A stretch of 64,000 nt of DNA from NCBI RefSeq assembly GCF_000429405.1, contig NZ_AUBU01000002.1, positions 124,001 through 188,000 of the forward strand, read 5' to 3'. Each line of letters opens with the position of its first letter. Within the stretch, counting starts at the first letter, position 1. Both the position numbers and the translations under genes were made by a program. Under the pieces are notes generated by a model. The model was not told the DNA's origin. It saw nothing but the letters and a program-made list of their open reading frames with translations, and searched no databases. The stretch is from Algoriphagus marincola DSM 16067. Its GTDB lineage: Bacteria; Bacteroidota; Bacteroidia; Cytophagales; Cyclobacteriaceae. Shown here one piece after another: positions 33,301-43,046 of this stretch.

Positions 33301-34008
33301 GTGAGAAAAATCTGGATAGTTGCATTATTGCTAATTGGTTTCACTGCTTGTTCGCCTAGTGAGGAGGAGCTGATGAAAGCGGGAATAGAGAAAATGGATT
33401 CTCAGGAATGGGAAGGAGCTATTTCCCTTTTCGACCGAGTATTGGATCAAAACCCTTCTCAAGGACAAGCATTGAACGCTAAAGGCGTGGCGCTTTTCCA
33501 ACTGGAAAAATACAAAGAAGCGATTCCTGTTTTTTCTCAGGGAATTGAGGCAGATTCCGCCAGTTACAAGCCATGGTTCAACCGTGGAAATGCCCATTTT
33601 GAGTTGGGGAATTTCAAGGAAGCAATCTCCGATTACAACATGGCTAATCGCCTGGATCCTGCCCAAACTGATATTTACTATAATCGTGGCGTTGCTTTGC
33701 TGAGCAATGAATCCTATGAAGACGCTATTTTGGATTTTGATATGGCGCTTCAAACCAACCCCAATCAGGCCTTAGTTCACTTCAACAAAGGAAAAGCGCA
33801 AATGGGTAACAATGACCCGGTAGGTGCACTAGAGTCCCTGACCAATGCGGTAAACCTTGATCCCAAAAACGGAGCGGCCTATTATCTTTTGGGCGTCACT
33901 CGTTTGAGTGCACTCAACCAAAAGAATGAAGGTTGTGCGGATCTGAAAATGGCCTTTTCTCTAGGCTATCAAGAGGCTGAAACCTGGATCAACGATTTCT
34001 GTGATTGA
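33301..34008 (+). CDS. TPR-repeat lipoprotein
   Basis: A 235-residue lipoprotein (lipobox GFTAC, C17) with about five to six tetratricopeptide repeats; examples are ALNAKGVALFQLEKYKEAIPVF, which matches the consensus W/L-G-Y-A-F-A-P spacing. It probably acts as a scaffold in the envelope. Start is GTG at 33301. A TATCTTTG -7 element at 33274-33281 suggests an internal promoter 20 bases upstream, although no -33 TTTG is seen. Two bases separate its stop codon from the Sua5 start. Confidence 0.87.
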   Translation: MRKIWIVALLLIGFTACSPSEEELMKAGIEKMDSQEWEGAISLFDRVLDQNPSQGQALNAKGVALFQLEKYKEAIPVFSQGIEADSASYKPWFNRGNAHFELGNFKEAISDYNMANRLDPAQTDIYYNRGVALLSNESYEDAILDFDMALQTNPNQALVHFNKGKAQMGNNDPVGALESLTNAVNLDPKNGAAYYLLGVTRLSALNQKNEGCADLKMAFSLGYQEAETWINDFCD

Positions 34009-34010
34009 TC

Positions 34011-34976
34011 ATGGCTGTCATCGGAAAAGATATTGCCGAGGCAAAGCAACTATTATCAGGGGGGGGCTTAGTCGCTATTCCGACTGAGACGGTTTATGGT
34101 TTGGCAGGTAATGCCTTGAATGATCAGGCTGTCGCCAAAATCTTTGAAGCCAAAAACAGACCTTCATTCGATCCTTTAATTCTTCATACGGACTCGTTTG
34201 AGAAATTGAAGACTTTCGTGAAGGAAGTTCCTCAGCCTTTGGAAAACTTGGCGATAGCTTTTTGGCCGGGCCCTTTGACCCTGTTACTTCCGAAAAAAGA
34301 AATCATTTCTGACTTGGTAACGGCCGGCCTGGAGCGGGTTGCCGTTCGGGTTCCTCAGCATCCTGTCGCTTTGAAGCTTCTTGGAGAGCTAGCTTTCCCC
34401 CTAGCTGCACCAAGTGCCAATCCATTTGGGTATATCAGCCCGACGCAGGCTGGGCACGTACAAGCCCAGCTGGGTGATAAAATTCAGTATATTTTGGATG
34501 GAGGTGCCTGTCAGATAGGCTTAGAGAGTACCATCGTTGGGATGGAGGAAGATCAAATTGTGGTCTATCGCTTGGGCGGCTTGGACCTTCTGGAAATTGA
34601 AAAGATTGTTGGAAAGGTAGAGGTTCGATCTCATAGCAGTTCCAATCCTGCAGCACCGGGACTACTCAAAAGCCATTATGCACCGAGAAAACCATTTTTG
34701 GTGGGTGATTTGGAAAGATTGATTCCTGAATATTTGGAGAAAGGCGAGCGTTTTGCGGTATTAAGCCTAGCTCGGGACTTTCCCCTTCCCGCAGATTTTC
34801 CCCAATATCAACTGAGTGATGCGGCTGATTTGGCCGAAGCAGCCCGCCATCTTTTTGGCTATATGCGAAGTCTGGACGAAAGTGATGTGAATCTTATTTT
34901 GGCAGAGTGGATGCCCGAGGAGGGCTTAGGACGAGCGATCAATGATCGTCTTCGCCGAGCAGCGGCATTAGGCTGA
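34011..34976 (+). CDS. L-threonylcarbamoyladenylate synthase (Sua5/TsaC type)
   Basis: Makes threonylcarbamoyl-AMP, the first step of t6A37 formation in ANN-decoding tRNAs. The YrdC domain (about 1-200) shows GGLVAIPTETVYGLAG, KIFEAKNRP, PGPLTLLL and APSANPFGYISPT; the C-terminal Sua5 domain (about 215-321) begins after APGLLKSHYAPRKPF. I use the ATG at 34011 (321 residues). A run of eight G bases (34059-34066) lies in codons 17-19 and could be slip-prone. Confidence 0.93.
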   Translation: MAVIGKDIAEAKQLLSGGGLVAIPTETVYGLAGNALNDQAVAKIFEAKNRPSFDPLILHTDSFEKLKTFVKEVPQPLENLAIAFWPGPLTLLLPKKEIISDLVTAGLERVAVRVPQHPVALKLLGELAFPLAAPSANPFGYISPTQAGHVQAQLGDKIQYILDGGACQIGLESTIVGMEEDQIVVYRLGGLDLLEIEKIVGKVEVRSHSSSNPAAPGLLKSHYAPRKPFLVGDLERLIPEYLEKGERFAVLSLARDFPLPADFPQYQLSDAADLAEAARHLFGYMRSLDESDVNLILAEWMPEEGLGRAINDRLRRAAALG

Positions 34977-35059
34977 TCGAAAGTCGTTTTTTGTCCGAAT
35001 TCTTAATAAATTCAAGCAGTTTTTGAAATAAACTGAAATCTATTAAACTAAATTCTATT

Positions 35060-36259
35060 ATGAATCCTAGAATTAAAAATGTCGATAATTTAAGTTTTGA
35101 AGGTAAGAAGGCACTGATCCGTGTGGATTTTAATGTTCCCTTGGATGATAACCAAAAAGTAACGGATGATACCCGAATCCAAGCTGCTTTACCAACCATT
35201 CAAAAGATTTTGAATGATGGAGGTTCGGCTATTTTGATGTCCCACCTTGGACGTCCAAAAAGCGGACCTGAGGATAAATTTTCCCTCAAGCATATCCTTC
35301 TTGATTTGGAGAAAGCTCTTGGACGTCCTGTCAAGTTTGCACCGGATTGCATTGGGTCTGAAGCTAAGAATCTGGCTGCAGGATTGAAGGCAGGGGAGGT
35401 ATTGCTTCTGGAGAATCTCCGTTTTTACAAAGAGGAAGAAAAAGGAGATGCTGAATTTGCCAAGAAATTAGCTGGCATGGGTGATATCTATGTCAATGAT
35501 GCCTTCGGAACAGCCCACAGAGCGCATGCATCCACGGCAGTGATTGCACAATTTTTCAATGATAAAGTTTGTGGCTATGTCATGCTTTCTGAGTTGGAGA
35601 ATGCTGATAAGGTTCTCGGAAATCCTGAGCGTCCTTACACAGCAATCATGGGTGGCGCTAAGATTTCAGATAAGATTTTGATCATCGAAAGACTTTTGGA
35701 CAAGGTAGATAATCTGATTATCGGTGGAGGAATGTCCTACACCTTCGCGAAAGCACAGGGAGGTACGATTGGGGATTCCCTTTTGGAAGCTGATAAGTTG
35801 GACTTTGTATTGGAACTGATGGAAAAGGCGAAGGCCAAGGGAGTGAATTTGATTCTTCCCTTGGATACAGTGATTTCGAAAGCTTTTGCAAATGATGCGG
35901 AGCAGGGTTTGGCCAACAAGGGTGAAATCCCGGATGGCTGGATGGGATTGGATATCGGTCCTAAAACCCGTGAGCTGTTTGCCGAGACAGTATTGAAGTC
36001 CAAGACTATTCTTTGGAATGGCCCGATGGGTGTGTTTGAGATGGAGTCCTTTGACAAAGGAACCAAGGCGATTGCTGAGGCGGTCGTAGAAGCCACTCAG
36101 CAGGGAGCCTTTTCACTGATCGGTGGTGGAGATTCTGCTGCTGCCGTCAATAAATTTGGCTATGGTGATCAGGTATCTTTTGTTTCTACCGGTGGAGGAG
36201 CTCTGCTGGAATATATGGAAGGCAAGGTGCTTCCTGGAGTAGCGGCTTTGGAACCCTAA
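35060..36259 (+). CDS. pgk: Phosphoglycerate kinase
   Basis: Interconverts 1,3-bisphosphoglycerate plus ADP with 3-phosphoglycerate plus ATP in glycolysis and gluconeogenesis. The 399-residue protein has [10 protein letters not shown] (substrate aspartate and asparagine), [22 protein letters not shown], the hinge [12 protein letters not shown], and the ATP-site [15 protein letters not shown]. Length is normal. It stands alone, upstream of a purine-rich spacer and two terminators. Confidence 0.97.
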   Translation: MNPRIKNVDNLSFEGKKALIRVDFNVPLDDNQKVTDDTRIQAALPTIQKILNDGGSAILMSHLGRPKSGPEDKFSLKHILLDLEKALGRPVKFAPDCIGSEAKNLAAGLKAGEVLLLENLRFYKEEEKGDAEFAKKLAGMGDIYVNDAFGTAHRAHASTAVIAQFFNDKVCGYVMLSELENADKVLGNPERPYTAIMGGAKISDKILIIERLLDKVDNLIIGGGMSYTFAKAQGGTIGDSLLEADKLDFVLELMEKAKAKGVNLILPLDTVISKAFANDAEQGLANKGEIPDGWMGLDIGPKTRELFAETVLKSKTILWNGPMGVFEMESFDKGTKAIAEAVVEATQQGAFSLIGGGDSAAAVNKFGYGDQVSFVSTGGGALLEYMEGKVLPGVAALEP

Positions 36260-36329
36260 GATAGAAGTAAGAAATCAGAGACAAGAAGCTAGATCAAAGA
36301 GCTTTTATTTATGAAGGGGAAAAAATAAG

Positions 36330-36360
36330 AAAAGGTCGCTGGAAGCAGTGACCTTTTTCT
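36330..36360 (+). terminator. Terminator after pgk
   Basis: Stem AAAAGGTCGCTG (36330-36341) with CAGTGACCTTTT (36346-36357), one wobble, GAAG loop, followed by T bases. The 70 bases between pgk and this stem are purine-rich. Confidence 0.88.
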
Positions 36361-36376
36361 TTGTGCTGATCCAAAG

Positions 36377-36410
36377 AAAAACCCTTCTGGATTTCTCCAG
36401 AAGGGTTTTT
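36377..36410 (-). terminator. Terminator at the end of the ribosomal operon (tsf side)
   Basis: Perfect 15-bp stem 36377-36391 with 36396-36410 (AAAAACCCTTCTGGA and its complement), TTTC loop. The A/T ends let it act in both directions; it mainly ends the leftward tsf transcript. Confidence 0.92.
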
Positions 36411-36429
36411 GATATCATTCATGGATTGA

Positions 36430-37260
36430 TTACCCGATAGAAATACGCTTGAATGAGGAAACAGTCATGCCTTTGCTCACACCGTCAAGGTATTGAGCGA
36501 TGGTTTTAGAATTGTCTTTCACAAAAGACTGGCTAAGCAAAGTGTTCTCTTTGTAGAACTTGTTCAATTTGCCCATCGCAATTTTTTCCAACATCTCTTC
36601 AGGCTTTCCTTCAGCTCTTGCCTGGTCTTTACCTACTTCGATTTCACGCTCGATTGTAGAGGCATCCACGCCGTCTTTATCTACTGCTACAGGATTCATA
36701 GCAGCGATTTGCATCGCAACGTCTTTTCCGGCTTCTTCAACATCAGCACCGCTGGTGTTGCTTAGACCTACCAATACACCCAATTTGCCATTGGAGTGGA
36801 TGTAAGGAACTACCGCTTCAGCGTTGACGATTTCGAAATGAGATACTTCGATTTTCTCACCGATTTTACCGGTCATTTCGACGATTTTCTCAGCTACAGT
36901 GATGTTTTCGAAAGGTAGAGCCAATAGTTCCTCAGCAGACTTAGCTCCTTTTTCTACTGCCAAGTCCAAAAGTGTATTGGCAAAAGCTCCGAATTCATCA
37001 TTCTTTGCTACGAAGTCAGTTTCGCAAGTCAATGAAAGGATAGTTCCTGTTTTTCCGTCTTCGGATACATGCGTTACTACTTGACCTTCTTTGGTCTCAC
37101 GGTCTGCTCTGGAAGCAGATACTTTTTGACCTTTTTTACGGAGGATGTCTACCGCTTTGTCGAAGTCACCTTCTGCTTCTGTCAAAGCTTTCTTGCAGTC
37201 CATCATACCGGCACCGGTCATTTGTCTCAGTTTGTTTACGTCTTGTGCAGTAATTGCCAT
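36430..37260 (-). CDS. tsf: Translation elongation factor Ts
   Basis: Guanine-nucleotide exchange factor for EF-Tu. The 276-residue protein starts AITAQDVNKLRQMTGAGMM (UBA-like N-terminal domain, 1-55). The core follows with CETDFVAKNDEFGAFA, the TDFVA motif that contacts EF-Tu. The open frame extends upstream to 37314, but the conserved MAITA start at 37260 is clear. It lies after rpsB with a strong terminator-like hairpin in between, as part of rplM-rpsI-rpsB-tsf. Confidence 0.96.
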   Translation of the reverse strand: MAITAQDVNKLRQMTGAGMMDCKKALTEAEGDFDKAVDILRKKGQKVSASRADRETKEGQVVTHVSEDGKTGTILSLTCETDFVAKNDEFGAFANTLLDLAVEKGAKSAEELLALPFENITVAEKIVEMTGKIGEKIEVSHFEIVNAEAVVPYIHSNGKLGVLVGLSNTSGADVEEAGKDVAMQIAAMNPVAVDKDGVDASTIEREIEVGKDQARAEGKPEEMLEKIAMGKLNKFYKENTLLSQSFVKDNSKTIAQYLDGVSKGMTVSSFKRISIG

Positions 37261-37341
37261 TTTTGATCTATTTATGGAATTAAACGATAGAAATTCTTCT
37301 TGATTGGGAAGCAAATTAGCGACCCGGAGATTGGTTAAAAC

Positions 37342-37382
37342 AAAAAATTGAACATCGACCTGAGCCGGATGTTCAATTTTTT
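37342..37382 (-). terminator. Strong hairpin between rpsB and tsf
   Basis: Perfect 15-bp stem 37342-37356 with 37368-37382 (AAAAAATTGAACATC and its complement) and an 11-base loop. On the minus strand it ends in a T run, 25 bases after the rpsB stop codon. It would end or reduce read-through from rpsB into tsf. Confidence 0.9.
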
Positions 37383-37406
37383 AATATTTCAAAATCTGTG
37401 TGGATT

Positions 37407-38168
37407 TTACTCTTTGGTTTCTGCGTCCACTGCTCTTTTAGCTTCTTCCTCTTCGGTAAGTTTAGCTTCTTCTTTTTCTTTCTTGCGCTCAGCTAGACCT
37501 TCTTCGATGGCCGCACCAAATGCTTTTACTAGAAGATTGACAGATTTGTACGCATCGTCATTGGCTGGGATAGGGAAGTCCACCTCGTTAGGGTTGGAGT
37601 TCGTATCTACCAAGGCGAAAACAGGGATACCAAGCTTGTGTGCTTCAGCGATGGCGATGTGCTCACGCTTGATGTCTACCACAAAAAGGGCTGCAGGAAG
37701 ACGAGTCAAATCAGCGATACCGCCTAATACGTTTTCCATTTTGTCCTTTTGTCTGGAGATCATCAGTCTCTCTTTCTTTGCCATGTTTTTGAAGGCATCT
37801 TCCTTCATCATCTTATCCAAAGAAGACATTTTCTTCAAGGATTTGCGGATAGTGGCAAAGTTGGTCAGCATACCACCCAACCATCTTTCGGTCACGTAAG
37901 GCATGTTGAGACGACGTGCTTCATCAGCTACCAAGTCTTTAGCTTGCTTTTTGGTAGCGACAAACATCACTTTCTTTCCTGATCTTACGATCTGCTTGAC
38001 TGCGGCGGATGCTTCTTCGAGGCAGGCAAGGGTTTTGTTGAGGTCGATCAAATGGATTCCGTTTTTCTCCATAAAAATGAATGGAGCCATACGGGGATCC
38101 CACTTTCTCGTCAAGTGTCCGAAGTGGACACCAGCATCCAGTAAGTCTTTGTATTCGATTTTTGACAT
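37407..38168 (-). CDS. rpsB: 30S ribosomal protein S2
   Basis: Component of the small subunit back, needed for S1 binding. The 253-residue protein opens [25 protein letters not shown], with [10 protein letters not shown] and [12 protein letters not shown] following; the C-terminal tail after residue 225 is highly charged ([19 protein letters not shown]). Third gene of the rplM operon, 39 bases after rpsI. Confidence 0.97.
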   Translation of the reverse strand: MSKIEYKDLLDAGVHFGHLTRKWDPRMAPFIFMEKNGIHLIDLNKTLACLEEASAAVKQIVRSGKKVMFVATKKQAKDLVADEARRLNMPYVTERWLGGMLTNFATIRKSLKKMSSLDKMMKEDAFKNMAKKERLMISRQKDKMENVLGGIADLTRLPAALFVVDIKREHIAIAEAHKLGIPVFALVDTNSNPNEVDFPIPANDDAYKSVNLLVKAFGAAIEEGLAERKKEKEEAKLTEEEEAKRAVDAETKE

Positions 38169-38207
38169 GAAATAAATTGGTTTCTAATATAATGGAGGAA
38201 GTTCCGA

Positions 38208-38594
38208 TTAACGCTTGGAGAATTGGAATCTTCTTCTTGCTTTTCTACGTCCTGGCTTCTTACGCTCGACCATTCTTGGGTCACGAGTCAAGAATCCTTC
38301 TTTTTTCAATGCGCCTCTGTGCTCTTCATTTACTTCACAAAGTGCTCTGGCGATCGCCATACGGGCAGCTTCTGCCTGTCCTTTGATTCCACCACCATCT
38401 ACATTGATCTTGATGTCGAAGTTGCCTTCTTCTCCTACGAGAGCCAAAGGTTGTCTTACGACGATCTGGTGTAGATCGAATGGGAAATACGTTTCGATCG
38501 GTCTTTTGTTGACGGTAATTTCACCTTTTCCTGGAGCTAGGTAAATTCTGGCTACAGAGGTTTTTCTTCTACCGATTGTATTGATTACGTCCAT
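38208..38594 (-). CDS. rpsI: 30S ribosomal protein S9
   Basis: A 128-residue small-subunit protein whose C-terminal tail reaches the P-site tRNA. It has the typical [16 protein letters not shown] start, [48 protein letters not shown] at the end with the last two basic residues that touch tRNA. It follows rplM by 10 bases in the same operon. Confidence 0.97.
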   Translation of the reverse strand: MDVINTIGRRKTSVARIYLAPGKGEITVNKRPIETYFPFDLHQIVVRQPLALVGEEGNFDIKINVDGGGIKGQAEAARMAIARALCEVNEEHRGALKKEGFLTRDPRMVERKKPGRRKARRRFQFSKR

Positions 38595-38604
38595 GATTTA
38601 TCGA

Positions 38605-39048
38605 TTAGAGCGTGATGGTTTTTGGCTGCTGTGCTTCATGAGGATGCTCAGCACCTTCATACACATACAGATTACCGTACATTTTTCTTCCGAGTCTGTT
38701 CTTAGGCAGCATGCCTCTTACGGCTTTCTCTACTAGTATAGCTGAGGATTTCTCCTTTAGCAATCTTGGTGTAGAGATACGCTGACCACCGGGATAGCCG
38801 GTATGACGTACATATACCTTTTCGTCCCACTTTCTACCGGTCAGTCTGACCTTGTCTGCGTTGATTACGATGACATTGTCACCACAATCCACGTGAGGGG
38901 TGAAGTTGGGCTTGTTTTTCCCCCTCAAGATTCTTGCTACCTCACTGGCCAAACGACCTAAAACTGCAGCCTGGGCATCCACTACCACCCATTGCTTGTC
39001 TACAGTCGCGTCATTGGCAGATATGGTCTTATAGCTTAGAGTATCCAC
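38605..39048 (-). CDS. rplM: 50S ribosomal protein L13
   Basis: A 147-residue large-subunit assembly protein. Landmarks are WVVVDAQAAVLGRLAS, NVIVINADKVRLTGRKWDEKVYVRHTGYPGG and AVRGMLPKNRLGRKMYGNL. The start is GTG at 39048. A nearly ideal Bacteroidota promoter lies 57-88 bases upstream. The leader includes a CCC-TTTTT-GGG hairpin that might take part in autoregulation; this is inference. Confidence 0.96.
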   Translation of the reverse strand: MDTLSYKTISANDATVDKQWVVVDAQAAVLGRLASEVARILRGKNKPNFTPHVDCGDNVIVINADKVRLTGRKWDEKVYVRHTGYPGGQRISTPRLLKEKSSAILVEKAVRGMLPKNRLGRKMYGNLYVYEGAEHPHEAQQPKTITL

Positions 39049-39104
39049 TGTGTAACTGTTTAATTTTTAGCTTGTTAAATGTTTTCGACCCCCAAAAAGG
39101 GACA

Positions 39105-39136
39105 CAAAGATAGAAGTATTTTATTTTCCATGCAAA
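39105..39136 (-). promoter_or_regulatory. Promoter of rplM-rpsI-rpsB-tsf
   Basis: On the minus strand TTTG (39136-39133), exactly 20 bases, then TATCTTTG (39112-39105): a full match to the Bacteroidota sigma factor pattern TTTG-N19-21-TAnnTTTG. Transcription should start near 39098, giving a leader of about 50 bases before the GTG. Confidence 0.85.
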
Positions 39137-39304
39137 ATATTTCCAAGGCTACTTCCTAATTTTCATGTGGTTATGATGATTTTCAATGGTCACATGGAAT
39201 CTCACATCATTACCGTAATCCTTAAATTAGGATAGGTAAAATGTTCGATTTCATAGGTTTAGCCTCAGAAACCTGAATTCCTCGATACTTTTTCACACTG
39301 ATTT

Positions 39305-40015
39305 TCAGCTGTTTTTCTCCAGCTGGTTTACCAATACTTGAAAATCCTTTGGATAAGGAGCATTTACAATGATCTCTTTTCCATCCAAACCCTCAAATCC
39401 TATGGAAAAAGCATGCAAAGAAACCCGCTGCATGATGGGTAATTCTTCGGTCTCTTTTTTCAAGTTGAAGCGACGCTTGAGTGAAGAAAGGTAGAGCGGT
39501 TTCCCGCCGTAAAGATCATCTCCGCAGATCGGTGATTGAAGGAAAGCGAGATGAACCCGAATCTGATGTAGCCTTCCTGTGATGGGGCGGCATTCGATCA
39601 GGGAGTGGGCTCGGTAGGTCTTCATCGTATGAAAAACCGTCTGGGCTGGCTTGCCTTCTTTACTTACTTTGGCGACTCCTTTGGCCGAGGCGATGAGATT
39701 GCGATCTACGAGCAACTGCTCATATTCCTTGATCCCTTCGACGACAGCATGATAGACTTTGTTGACTTTTCGATTTTCAAACTGCATCGCCAAGTGCCTG
39801 TAGGCGGCTGGGTTCTTGGCAATCACCAGACATCCGGAGGTCTCCTTGTCCAGGCGATGACACAGCTGGGCATCTGCTGTGTGCATCTTGGCAAGGTCCA
39901 GAATGTTCTGCGCCTCGTGCCTATCGTCTAAGCTCGACAGGTAAGGCGGCTTGTTGATTACCAAGTAATCCTCGTTTTCAAATAGAATAAGAGCCTTAAA
40001 ATCTACTTTCTTCAT
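39305..40015 (-). CDS. RluA family pseudouridine synthase
   Basis: A 236-residue RNA pseudouridine synthase with the RluA/RluC active-site motif HRLDKETSGCLV (catalytic aspartate) and the downstream RPITGRLHQIRVHLAF. There is no S4 domain at the N terminus. The RNA target (23S rRNA or tRNA) cannot be assigned. The 256-base gap to rplM holds the ribosomal promoter; the rest shows only weak inverted repeats such as CATGTG...CACATG. Confidence 0.9.
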   Translation of the reverse strand: MKKVDFKALILFENEDYLVINKPPYLSSLDDRHEAQNILDLAKMHTADAQLCHRLDKETSGCLVIAKNPAAYRHLAMQFENRKVNKVYHAVVEGIKEYEQLLVDRNLIASAKGVAKVSKEGKPAQTVFHTMKTYRAHSLIECRPITGRLHQIRVHLAFLQSPICGDDLYGGKPLYLSSLKRRFNLKKETEELPIMQRVSLHAFSIGFEGLDGKEIIVNAPYPKDFQVLVNQLEKNS

Positions 40016-40219
40016 GAAATCTCCCCTGTCACTTCAAGGGGAGCGCAAAGGTAGGGAAATGAAAGGTTAAAAAAAATCCTTCCGCGTAGAAGGATTTGAT
40101 CAATTAGTTGGAATGGGATTAGCGCTCTTTGATGGCGGAAAATCCTCTTCCTGCTTATATAGTAGATCCATTCCATTATCAATCGCTCTTCTCCGATTCA
40201 TAAAGATTGGTAAATGGAA

Positions 40220-41296
40220 TTAATTTTTCTGAATTTCCTCTTTTTCCTCGGAAGCGGAAACTTTCACCAAAGGCAGTGAAAAACTAAAAATCGATCCTTT
40301 TCCCACTGTAGAGCTCACAGAAATCTTGCTTTTGTGTCCTTCCAGAATATGCTTGACTATAGCCAATCCGAGTCCGGTACCACCTTCTTTTTTATTCCGG
40401 CTTTTCTCTACCCGATAGAATCGCTCAAAAATTCGCTTCAGATCCTCAGGAGGGATTCCCTGTCCATCGTCTTTGATATCTACTTGGATGTGATTTTTGT
40501 GAGCTTTCAAGCCAATGATGACTTCGCCTTTATCATGATTGTATTTGACTGCATTGAAGATCAGGTTTTGGCAGACCCGATAGATTTTTTGCCGGTCGGC
40601 ATGAGTGATGTAATTCTTATCAGCTTCGTAGTTGAAATCAATCTGTACCTTTCGCTTGCTGGCCTTGTGCTCCAGCTCTTCCATGACCTCTTCGATGACT
40701 TCTTTCAGGTCAAAGTCTTCAAAGACAAACTTGATGACCCCACTTTCCATCTGATTAAGAGTCAAAAGATCCTGTACCAGGTTGTCAAGGGAATCCAAGC
40801 TTTTGGCAGCTCGCTTCAGGAATTTCATCCTCACCTGCTTATCATCAATCGCCCCATCCAATAAAGTATGGATATAGCCTTGCGTGGCAAAAATGGGTGT
40901 TTTGAGCTCATGGGAGATATCCGCGATAAATTCCCTTCTGAATTCCGCGTTTTTCTGCAATGCATCGATTTCCTTTTGTCTTGCAACTGCATAGGAATTG
41001 ATCACGGCGTTGATCTTTCGAAGTGGGGAGATGGATGACTTGGATTTTTTGTCAGAGATTTCGGACAGATCCTTTTTCTGAATCTTCTCCAGCATGGTGT
41101 AGATGTTTCCAATCTCCCGAAAGACCAAAAACTCCAGCGTAATCGTGATCAGCAGGTAAGCAGATGAAAAAGCCAAGCCGCCTGCTACCAAAATAAGAAT
41201 AATGCTAGCCTCATCGAGCAAGGATAAAAAAGCCACGACAAGCAAGGCAATGGCTAAAGCCAGTACAAAAGAAATCCCCCTGGAAGTATTGAGCAT
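40220..41296 (-). CDS. PhoR-like sensor histidine kinase
   Basis: A 358-residue membrane kinase with two transmembrane helices (about 8-27 and 31-51). A cytoplasmic HAMP-like linker follows, then HisKA with FIADISHELKTP (phospho-acceptor histidine) and HATPase_c with NLIFNAVKYNHD, DDGQGIPPEDL and GGTGLGLAIVKHIL. It lacks a large periplasmic sensor. It lies three bases after the response regulator gene and forms a pair with it; the phosphate link is inferred from similarity to PhoR/PhoB pairs. Confidence 0.92.
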   Translation of the reverse strand: MLNTSRGISFVLALAIALLVVAFLSLLDEASIILILVAGGLAFSSAYLLITITLEFLVFREIGNIYTMLEKIQKKDLSEISDKKSKSSISPLRKINAVINSYAVARQKEIDALQKNAEFRREFIADISHELKTPIFATQGYIHTLLDGAIDDKQVRMKFLKRAAKSLDSLDNLVQDLLTLNQMESGVIKFVFEDFDLKEVIEEVMEELEHKASKRKVQIDFNYEADKNYITHADRQKIYRVCQNLIFNAVKYNHDKGEVIIGLKAHKNHIQVDIKDDGQGIPPEDLKRIFERFYRVEKSRNKKEGGTGLGLAIVKHILEGHKSKISVSSTVGKGSIFSFSLPLVKVSASEEKEEIQKN

Positions 41297-41299
41297 GAA

Positions 41300-41989
41300 T
41301 TATCCTAAATCGAACTTGTATCCTACACCTTTCACAGTAGTGATGTAGTCGTCTCCGATTTTTTCGCGAACCTTTCGGATATGTACGTCCACGGTGCGGG
41401 CCAGTACAAATACGTCAGCACCCCAAATATTCTGAAGAAGCTCATCTCTACTGAATACCATATTAGGGTTTTTGGCAAGGAAAAACAACAGTTCGAATTC
41501 CTTCTTGGGAAGGGTGATGGTTTTGCCTGATTTTTCGATGGTATAGCTGCCTCGATCGATTACTAGATCTCGAATTTTGATTTGGGACTGCTCCTGCTCT
41601 TTTTTGGATTCTCTCCGGAATAGTGCAGATATCCTACTCATCAATGCCCGCGGTTTGATAGGCTTGGTAATGTAATCATCAGCACCCACATCAAAGGCAG
41701 CTACTTCGGAATACTCTTCCATTCGAGCTGTCAAAAAGATGATGAAGGTATTTTTCAACTCAGGGATTTGCCGAATTTGCAGGCATGTTTCTACCCCGTC
41801 CTGATTGGGCATCATGATATCGAGTAGTATGACATCGGGATGAAATTTGGAGGCTTTTTTCACCGCCTTGATTCCGTCTTCGGCAGTCTCGACGTCGTAA
41901 CCTTCTTTCTGCAAGTTGTACTTTAGAATCTCAACAATGTCCGGCTCGTCATCTACGACCAGGACTTTGATTTTCTTCTTGTCGCCCAT
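41300..41989 (-). CDS. OmpR/PhoB family response regulator
   Basis: A 229-residue regulator. Receiver domain 1-122 with VVDDEPDI, phospho-acceptor in VILLDIMMPNQDG, and KPIKPRALMS. The winged-helix DNA-binding domain is at about 130-229, including LPKKEFELLFFLAKNPNMVFSRDELL in pieces typical of PhoB/OmpR, and TVDVHIRKVREKIG. First gene of the pair with the kinase that follows three bases later. Confidence 0.94.
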   Translation of the reverse strand: MGDKKKIKVLVVDDEPDIVEILKYNLQKEGYDVETAEDGIKAVKKASKFHPDVILLDIMMPNQDGVETCLQIRQIPELKNTFIIFLTARMEEYSEVAAFDVGADDYITKPIKPRALMSRISALFRRESKKEQEQSQIKIRDLVIDRGSYTIEKSGKTITLPKKEFELLFFLAKNPNMVFSRDELLQNIWGADVFVLARTVDVHIRKVREKIGDDYITTVKGVGYKFDLG

Positions 41990-42143
41990 TGGGTTTCTTG
42001 GAGTTGATTTTGGATAAAATTAAAGAATATTTGAGGATAGGCAGCAAGTTTTTGAGGCCTAGTTCAGCAATTATCCAATTTACATCAATCCCAGCGACTT
42101 TCCTTGACCGAAATGTTAAGACAGGGTTAAGAATTTGTGACTG

Positions 42144-42932
42144 TTAATAACGAAGTCCTTTGGCTGATTTCAGGTCCAAATTCAGGGATCCCAAGAAGAG
42201 GTTGGCCTTAATTTTTACGGGAATTTTGTTTTGATCCTGAGTCACCCATACAGTCACAGGGTATTCACCACGGAAAAGTTTGTTCTTGGGGATTTGTGGT
42301 GAAAAAATGTAGGTATCTACCTCGCCCAGGTCGGTTTTGATTTTCTCCTGACCCTCGTAGATTAATTTTATGTTATATATTTCTTTGTCAAAGAAACCTT
42401 TGATGTTTACGCTCTGTCCCTTGTTCATTTTAGATAGGTCTAGGGTCCGGAGGTAATAGAATCCACTGACGATATCCTGCACGCTGCCGGGCAGAACAAA
42501 TTCCTGAACCTTCTCCAGGTTTTTATTTTCCCGATCGTAGAGTTCCATCACGGCTTTTTTTTCCTGATGGTCAAAATATACCTGTTCATGCTTTCGGTAT
42601 CTGCCTTCTTCGATATGTCGATAAGATCTTGAGGGAAGCTTGGTTTCTTTGTCCCAAATCGTGCCCCAGTTGTCATTCACTCTTCCAAAAATGGTAGCGG
42701 CTCCTTTGGTTTTTCCGTAGACGTCAATCTTAAAATGCTCCTTGTCCTCGATTTTCTCAGGATTTTTGGCAATCACCATTTTGGCATCAGCCAGATTAAA
42801 CCAGCCATAGCTTACTTCGAAGTTCAACTCCTCTCCGTAGGTGAAGGGAAAGTTTTTTTCCTGAGCCCATAGAGAAGGCTGAAAAAGAGCCAAAGCGAGA
42901 AGAAGTGATGTTATTTTAGTAATTACGTTCAT
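42144..42932 (-). CDS. DUF3108 domain-containing exported protein
   Basis: A 262-residue protein with a signal peptide (about 1-23, ending LWAQ). The mature part matches DUF3108: FTYGEELNFEVSYGWFNLADA near the N terminus, conserved RSYRHIEEGRYRKHEQVYFD, and the terminal PVKIKANLFLGSLNLDL. These proteins are predicted beta-rich periplasmic proteins of unknown role. It lies between the regulator pair and divergent recA. Confidence 0.85.
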   Translation of the reverse strand: MNVITKITSLLLALALFQPSLWAQEKNFPFTYGEELNFEVSYGWFNLADAKMVIAKNPEKIEDKEHFKIDVYGKTKGAATIFGRVNDNWGTIWDKETKLPSRSYRHIEEGRYRKHEQVYFDHQEKKAVMELYDRENKNLEKVQEFVLPGSVQDIVSGFYYLRTLDLSKMNKGQSVNIKGFFDKEIYNIKLIYEGQEKIKTDLGEVDTYIFSPQIPKNKLFRGEYPVTVWVTQDQNKIPVKIKANLFLGSLNLDLKSAKGLRY

Positions 42933-43046
42933 CTTTTATGACAATCCCTGACAAAAAGCTGGTATTTTTATGCTTGGTACGAAAAAGCATGCCGAATAGT
43001 GACGAAAAATACGAATTTGCCTATCGAAAGCAAGTCGTCGGATGAT

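Noticed and set aside
36493..38544. Several rightward frames opposite tsf, rpsB and rpsI
   Set aside because: They are shadows of highly codon-biased ribosomal protein genes and have no recognisable features.
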